In this document: positions 58,938 through 64,000 of the stretch, piece after piece
How the letters are laid out: every line of letters starts with the position of its first letter
How positions within the stretch are numbered: the first letter of the stretch is position 1
Origin: Areca catechu
Taxonomy: Eukaryota; Streptophyta; Magnoliopsida; Arecales; Arecaceae
DNA length: 64,000 nt
Direction: 5' to 3'
Assembly: GCA_021397845.1 (NCBI GenBank)
Contig: CM038038.1
Coordinates: 60,320,748 to 60,384,747, forward strand
Notes under the pieces: generated by a model
The model's input: the letters and a program-made list of their open reading frames with translations, nothing else
What the model was told of the DNA's origin: nothing
Databases searched by the model: none
Made by a program: the position numbers and the translations under genes

Positions 58938-58942
58938 TGCTT

Positions 58943-60337
58943 TGTGAGGCCCAGCCCATAACTGGGCCATTATGGGTTGAAGTCGGCAGCCCTTGTCAAC
59001 TTCATTCGGAACTCAGAAAAAAAGAATGAAGATGCTGTTCAGTGGAGACGATGGAGAGAAAGAATGAAGAGAGAAAATTGGTGATTGCATAGTTGACTCG
59101 ATTTTCTGGGATGGGCTATTCGTAGAAAGCAAATTTTGGAGAAAGAAAAGAAAGGAGAAAAAAGTGAAAGATAGAACTGGAATTCGAGGGTGTTTCGAAG
59201 AATTTAGTTTTCTTCTTAGTTCTTATTTAGATATACATAAAAATTAATAGGATGATTAATAAATAAAAGAATTTGTTGTACCGGATCATTGTTGTCCTTG
59301 GAAGATCAGGTGTAGTGCTGGATTACATGTTGTTGATGGATGCTCTTCGGTAAGTTATCTTGACCTCTAATATTGTATGCCAATATGTATATACTTATGA
59401 AATAGTAAATATATATAATATATCTGTATTTGATTGCATTAGGTTGCATGCATCGTGTTGGTGTGGGTGCATTGTGTTGGTGTGGGTGCATTGTGTTGGT
59501 GTGGATGCATTATGTTGGTGTGGGTGCATTATGTCAGTATGGGTACTCTCTAGTCTGACTACGATCATACAGGGACCTAGTCTCTTTTGGGGCCTCCAGT
59601 GGGACTATCGCTGGCACATGACCGTTAGGCGGTATGTGACACAGGAGCTAATTGCCTTATTTTAGTCATGCATGGTAGGCACATGCAGAGGATGCATGTT
59701 TCTCATGTGATACTCAGAGCTAGTTTTCCTTTTGGGCCTCCAGCGGGGCTATCGCTGGCACATGACTGTTGAGCGGTATGTGACACAGGATCTAGTCTCT
59801 TTCGGGATGAGTCACGGGCCTATCGTGGCCATAATCAGAGGGACTAGGTGAGTAAAGTAAATGGTTGGCCATCCATAGTCATGTCATATCTGTGTCGGTT
59901 ACATTTAAGTGTATACATCTGCATAGTACTGCTAGTATATTATTTTGAGATGGATATCTTGTATGTATGAGTTGTATATGTTACTGGTTGTTATTGACAT
60001 ATTTGTATATGTATATTGGAGGTGATGATAACTTACTGAGCCTATATAGCTCATCCCCTATTTTCTTATGTTTTTGTTGTAGATCCGGAAAATCAAGCAG
60101 GCTTTGGGTCCAGTCAGTGAGGAGCTAGGGTTTAGGTATTGATCTCTAAGTTTATATTAAATTTTAGTTGAATTTTATGAAAAATTCTTGGAATCAATAA
60201 ATAATTAGTGAAATTTGTTACTTACCACTATTTGGATGTTGAATTGAAGGTTAGGCCTGGCATGATCTCTAGGATGATATCTAGGATCGTGCAGCCGGTC
60301 ATGTAGTCGATCCTAGATCTAGATTTGGGACGTGACA
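58943..60337 (-). mobile_element. Solo LTR-C inside copia-3 leader (1395 bp)
   Basis: TGCTT (58938-58942) and TGCTC (60338-60342) flank a TG...CA unit. The minus strand starts TGTCACGTCCCAAATC, a start I associate with Tekay/Del-type gypsy LTRs, and ends GGCTGGGCCTCACA; orientation is inferred from that. It holds a 19-bp tandem repeat (59453-59545) and a diverged ~130-bp tandem duplication (about 59570-59820). No coding domain. Confidence 0.82.
59453..59545. repeat. 19-bp tandem repeat in solo LTR-C
   Basis: About 4.5 copies of GTGTTGGTGTGGGTGCATT, the last ones with A or C changes. Confidence 0.9.
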
Positions 60338-60342
60338 TGCTC

Positions 60343-60940
60343 GGTAGGGATGAGGGAGAAGTGCTTAGAAGCATTGTGGAGAGGAAAGGTAGCGGAGGAG
60401 AGGCCATCGGCGATGGCGGTCTAGTGGACACCGGTTATGAGAGGCCATTGGTCGGTGGACAACGCGAGGAGAGTCCGTCAACAAGTGGAAGCTGTGATAC
60501 AGTGACGGGAGCCAAACAGGGTCAAAAAAATGCCAGAAAGGAAGGATGGTTTTGTCCACACTGAGGGGGCTGGCATCAGGTGGAGGGTCGATTTCGAGGG
60601 AGGGTCACGCAGAGCCAGCGAGAAGGAGGGCGCAGGCGATGCCGATGCCGAGGGAGTCATGCAAAGCAGGGAGGGCATTGGGGCTGTGGGGTTGTCAGTG
60701 GTTGAGAATCGTTGGCAGCAACAAGGAGGCGGTGGTGGCGGTAGGGAGGCATTGGCGACGACTGGAGGAGGGAGGTTCATTGAAGGGAGAGGAGGGAGGT
60801 TCGTTGGTGGCAAAAAAGAGAGAAAGGTGTTTTGAGAGGATTTTGATGAGGATTTTTTGTGTGTGTAGAAGAGAAGGTTCTTTTTTTTTTGGAATTCTAG
60901 GAAGAGGGTTACCGGAAGGAAGGATTAGGGATCGAAGAAA
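60343..60940 (-). other. copia-3 leader, part 2 (GC-rich)
   Basis: Lies between solo LTR-C and the primer site of copia-3. It is GC-rich with a GGAGG/GGTGG-rich tract at 60720-60800. The minus-strand ORF 60813-60478 is proline- and serine-rich with no known domain. It is unusual for a copia leader and may be captured sequence, but this is unproven. Confidence 0.45.
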
Positions 60941-60953
60941 GGTTCTAATACCA
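60941..60953 (-). other. copia-3 primer binding site
   Basis: Minus strand TGGTATTAGAACC, two changes from the initiator tRNA-Met complement, just after the 5' LTR. Confidence 0.8.
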
Positions 60954-60956
60954 TGT

Positions 60957-61152
60957 TGTTAATGGTGAAGTTAATGAATTCAATTTTATTCATGTAAGAT
61001 CATAGTATATATAGAAGAGATACAGGTCTTAAGAAAGCAGAAAAATAAAATTAGAAAGGAGAATACTACAAGCCTTAAGAAAGAAGGAAACTAAAACTAG
61101 GGAGAAGAAAAAAATAGTATATCATTTATATGAGAAATATGAAGACTTTCTA
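60957..61152 (-). repeat. copia-3 5' LTR (196 bp)
   Basis: Pairs with 37121-37310 (shared AATGAATTCAATTTTAT, TATATATAGA, CATTTATATGA, ATATGAAGACTTTC). Ends TTCACCATTAACA on the minus strand; its first dinucleotide has mutated from TG to TA. Confidence 0.87.
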
Positions 61153-61630
61153 ATAGATTTAAATATATACAAATGAGGAAGAGCCATATAGAAGTGCTAA
61201 TTCTCACATCTAGTTAAGTCGTATCTTGTATCATGTTGCCAGCTAACGTTTCCTACTATTTTCAACCTCGTTGGTGCAGATAATTGGGATAAAACTACCA
61301 CTTGGTTGGGCTGGCTACACTCCCTTGCTTCAAGGTCACCATAGGGTAGCATCGAGTAGCATATCTAAACCAATAGCATTTTACTGGAATTCCATCTATA
61401 AACATATTAGAAAATCTATGAATCCACATAGAGCTTTGGAATTGGACAAGCAAGAAATTTTCTACTTGTTTGCACAAATTTATATGCATTGTTTAGAGGG
61501 TATTCATATTATTATACCTTGGCAAATCAACGTTTTACTAATGTTGCAAACACAACTCACTAGTTGATCTAATTTTCCCTAACAATGGGTAACTCCAATC
61601 ATCAAAGTCATTAGGCTCGATCTATAAAAT
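61153..61630. other. Spacer between copia-3 and copia-5
   Basis: No recognisable gene. The 98-codon ORF at 61271-61567 has no motif I know. Confidence 0.4.
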
Positions 61631-63515
61631 TGTTGGGCAAACCCAGGTAGGGCTGATACATGCAATTTAAAACTTTTCTAAACTACATGATGTAGCGGAA
61701 GGAGATAAATCAATTTTATCTCACATGTTAATCTAATTAACATGAGCCCTACATAGATCTTTATGCATATACAGTAATACATGTATTAAGTCAAGCAAGC
61801 AAAGCATGTAATTCATTGAACCATTCTTTGAATCACACACAGGGGTATTGAAGATCATTTCTTCAGACCCATAAGATAGAAGTACAAACCTTTCATCCAA
61901 GGTGATGATCACTGGAAGGGGAGGTACTTCAACGATTAGCAATAGCCCTGTGAGCAGCACAAGCATCCTGCCTCTATAGGTAGTTCACACCGGGGTAAGG
62001 GGACTCTCCTTCCTTCAAGGTGCTAGTCTCTCTAAAAACAAGGTGGCAACGACGGACTCCTTCAACTCCTTGAAGAATCTGCTGCTGAATAGATGGAACA
62101 AAGTACCCAAGAACCTTTCCTAGAACACTTTGTGCAAACCTTCAATAGAAGGTATGCACACAAGAATCCCAAAACCCCAATCCTCTTACTACCCAATCTC
62201 TCAAAGATCAAGCAAGACTTCTGACTAGAGAATAGCAGAGTCTTGGGCTTGATCAAGAATGAAGTGTCTCATTCTCAGCTCCAAAATAGTCCCCTTAAGT
62301 AAAACCAAAAAGGGGAGAGAATAAGAGATTAATGGGAGGTTTAGAGTCTCTTGGGATTCATGTGGGTTACAAGACCTTTGGACTTCAGTAACAGTAGCTG
62401 ATTAAAACCCAGAAATGCCAATCATTGATTGCTATAATGCTTATAGCCATCAATGAAGCATTCTCGGATTTTTTAGGAAATTTGTCAAACTGGTTGACTA
62501 GCCTTGGGTCAACTCGCCTCAGGTCGACTCTAATGACAATTTTGATAACTTGTTGTCAAACAAGTCCAGAATGATTCCTAATCATTCTAAAGGTACCAAA
62601 TCAAGAAGAAACCCCATGGTGTGTGACCCCGTAGGTTCAAATGCTAATCCAGTAGCATAGGAACATTTCCAGTACTGGCCAAAGTCGCCATCTAGCAATG
62701 ACATCCAGCATTCGGATAGGTCGAAGGTTGCAGAGCAACAAGAACCTGTCGAACATAAAATATCACCGAACTTATTCCTTTAATTTCTAATGTTCCAGAT
62801 GGCTTAGGTTAAACTGCCCATCCCTAATCAGATCATCTCAATATGTCTCAACAAAGAATCCTTGTAACTCATTATAAGGAATGCCCTGGCCAAGGTCTTT
62901 CTCAATTGAGGCATAATGAGCATTCAATCCAAACCATTTAGAGAGATCAACCCTATCTTGATCCTACTATCGCTACATAAGTACTTGACTGTACCCAGCA
63001 ACCTTCCATCACTGGATTAGAAACCTGGATAGTCTGGTACCTAAGTATAGTGAGTTGCTTGTAAGCTACCATAGTGATCTCAAGTCAAAGGAATAATTCA
63101 TGTTCATATTCTAATTCAAAACTTCTCTTTGGCAGAAAGAGAATCTTGCATGGGAGTCATGCTCAGTGAAGTGTCAAACACAATACTTGATGTCATGCCA
63201 GCATCTCCATGCTACCTGGTTAAGAGGACAACCAACAGACATGACATCAATGACCTACTCTCGATATGCCATCATCCTGAAATAGCATATTCTTTGGTCG
63301 CGAACTAGTTTATGACCTACACGACGCATCCTCACTATATTGCATACAAGGTAGCTCAAAGGACATCACCACACAAGAGTTCAATTAGGAAGATGTCATG
63401 TGATGAACAACCAGAATAAACTTTTTATTCAATTCAATAATTCATATACATATACATGAGTTATATAACCGTCTACAACCTAGACGATTGGCTTTGGGAC
63501 ATACAATTTCCAACA
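61631..63515 (-). repeat. copia-5 3' LTR (1885 bp)
   Basis: Minus strand begins TGTTGGAAATTGTATG at 63515 and ends GGGTTTGCCCAACA at 61631; the ends form the inverted repeat TGTTGG/CCAACA. The partner LTR is outside the window. Confidence 0.85.
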
Positions 63516-63530
63516 ACTCCCACCTGGACT
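63516..63530 (-). other. copia-5 polypurine tract
   Basis: Minus strand AGTCCAGGTGGGAGT directly precedes the LTR start. Confidence 0.7.
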
Positions 63531-63564
63531 AAAGCCAATCATAATAGAATATGATTCCTATCTT

Positions 63565-64000
63565 CTATTTGCAATTATCAAACTCTTGCATTCCAATAGC
63601 TTTAGTGAAGGGGTCGGCCAAGTTCTCCTTACCATCGAACTTCAAAAATTCGATGTCACCTCGTTCAATAATCTTCCAGACAAGGTGATAGCGACGTAGA
63701 ATATGCTTGGTATACTGATGTGACTTCAGCTCTTTGGCATGAGCTATGCTCCAGTGCTGCCACAATACACCAGAATATGACCATCCAAGGAAGGTGCCAC
63801 TCCCAGCTTGCCTAGGAACTTCCGTAACCACATAGCTTCCTTTGGTGCATTCAATGTTGCAATATACTCTGCCTTGCAAATAGAATCATCCACTGTATGC
63901 TGCTTGAAACTGGTCCAGTAGATTGCTCCATCATTGAGGATAAATACAAAATCAGATACACTCTTATTATCATCACTATCCGACTGAAAGCTAGAGTAAC
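63565..64000 (-). pseudogene. copia-5 RNase H fragment
   Basis: Minus strand from 64000: YSSFQSDSDDNKSVSDFVF (a decayed DRKSTSG motif), LNDGAIYWTSFKQ, ICKAEYIATLNA, then KELKSHQYTKHILRRYHLVW, IIERGDIEFLKFDGKENLADPFTKAI. These are the standard C-terminal strings of copia RNase H. A frame change lies between the AEYIA part and the ORF at 63879-63565. Incomplete at the window edge. Confidence 0.88.

Larger units (their letters stand above)
37121..61152 (-). mobile_element. copia-3: outer minus-strand copia element of the nest
   Basis: Two short LTRs (5' at 60957-61152, 3' at 37121-37310) that match each other over their length, the primer site at 60953-60941, and gag-pol pieces on the minus strand between them. 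The element is split by chromo-1 (39770-56734), solo LTR-B (57013-58468) and solo LTR-C (58943-60337). With those removed it is roughly 4.2 kb. Its protease and integrase core are missing. No clean target duplication is seen: TTTTT before 37121 against ATAGA after 61152. Confidence 0.87.
61631..64000 (-). mobile_element. copia-5: 3' end of a minus-strand copia element, cut by window edge
   Basis: RNase H at the window edge, a polypurine tract (63530-63516) and an LTR (63515-61631). The rest of the element lies beyond 64000. Confidence 0.87.

Noticed and set aside
37110..61160. Target duplication AGATTT for copia-3
   Set aside because: AGATTT occurs near both ends but is not directly adjacent to both LTRs, so it is not accepted as the duplication.
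1..64000. tRNA, rRNA and other structured RNA genes
   Set aside because: Only short primer-site complements of tRNA were seen; no cloverleaf or rRNA-like stretch was recognised by eye.

Overview
The window looks like nuclear DNA of a flowering plant, most likely a monocot; a palm is my impression from LTR style and is not proven. There is one recognisable host gene in 64 kb. It is a single-exon BED zinc-finger/hAT-derived protein at 13673-16059 whose codons are very GC-rich at the 5' end and much less so at the 3' end, a gradient typical of monocots. Almost everything else is LTR-retrotransposon material. I saw no bacterial, organellar, tRNA, rRNA or CRISPR feature.

Layout. 1-2313: 5' part of a minus-strand Ty1/copia element cut by the window edge (copia-1). 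4534-7145: an AT-rich minisatellite interrupted by a GC-rich solo LTR (4921-6802) that carries its own ~185-bp higher-order tandem repeat. 8658-11268: a 2.6-kb solo LTR with a perfect target duplication (TAAAG). 11274-12880: AT-rich spacer. 12880-16059: leader with two abutting uORFs, then the BED/hAT gene, which has an apparent one-base frameshift in a C8 run. 16060-19892: gene-poor spacer with microsatellites and a 30-base G run. 19893-26290: 3' half of a minus-strand Ty3/gypsy element of Tat/Grande type. It carries two tandem related ORFs in antisense to pol, each with a TATA-like box upstream and a short GT-AG intron at the same place.

27003-36967: a structurally complete but coding-dead plus-strand copia element (copia-2) with 2.2-kb LTRs and a perfect ATCTT duplication. 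37121-61152: a four-layer nest. Copia-3 (minus, ~190-bp LTRs) contains chromo-1 (plus-strand chromovirus, TSD ATGGT), solo LTR-B (TSD AACCT) and solo LTR-C (TSD TGCTT/TGCTC). Chromo-1 contains copia-4 (plus, SIRE-like, with an extra 3' ORF). Copia-4 contains solo LTR-A inside its RNase H. 61631-64000: LTR and RNase H end of another minus-strand copia element (copia-5), cut by the window edge.

No functional pathway links these parts; the story is one host gene in a region built by repeated LTR-element insertion, LTR-LTR recombination and decay. The points most worth a second look are the duplicated antisense gene pair in the Tat-type element, the nest resolved to base level by target duplications, the frameshift in the host gene, and the clustered GTGTCGACAC palindromes in the copia-4 LTR. 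Element names, lineages and orientations are read by eye from motifs; no database search was run.
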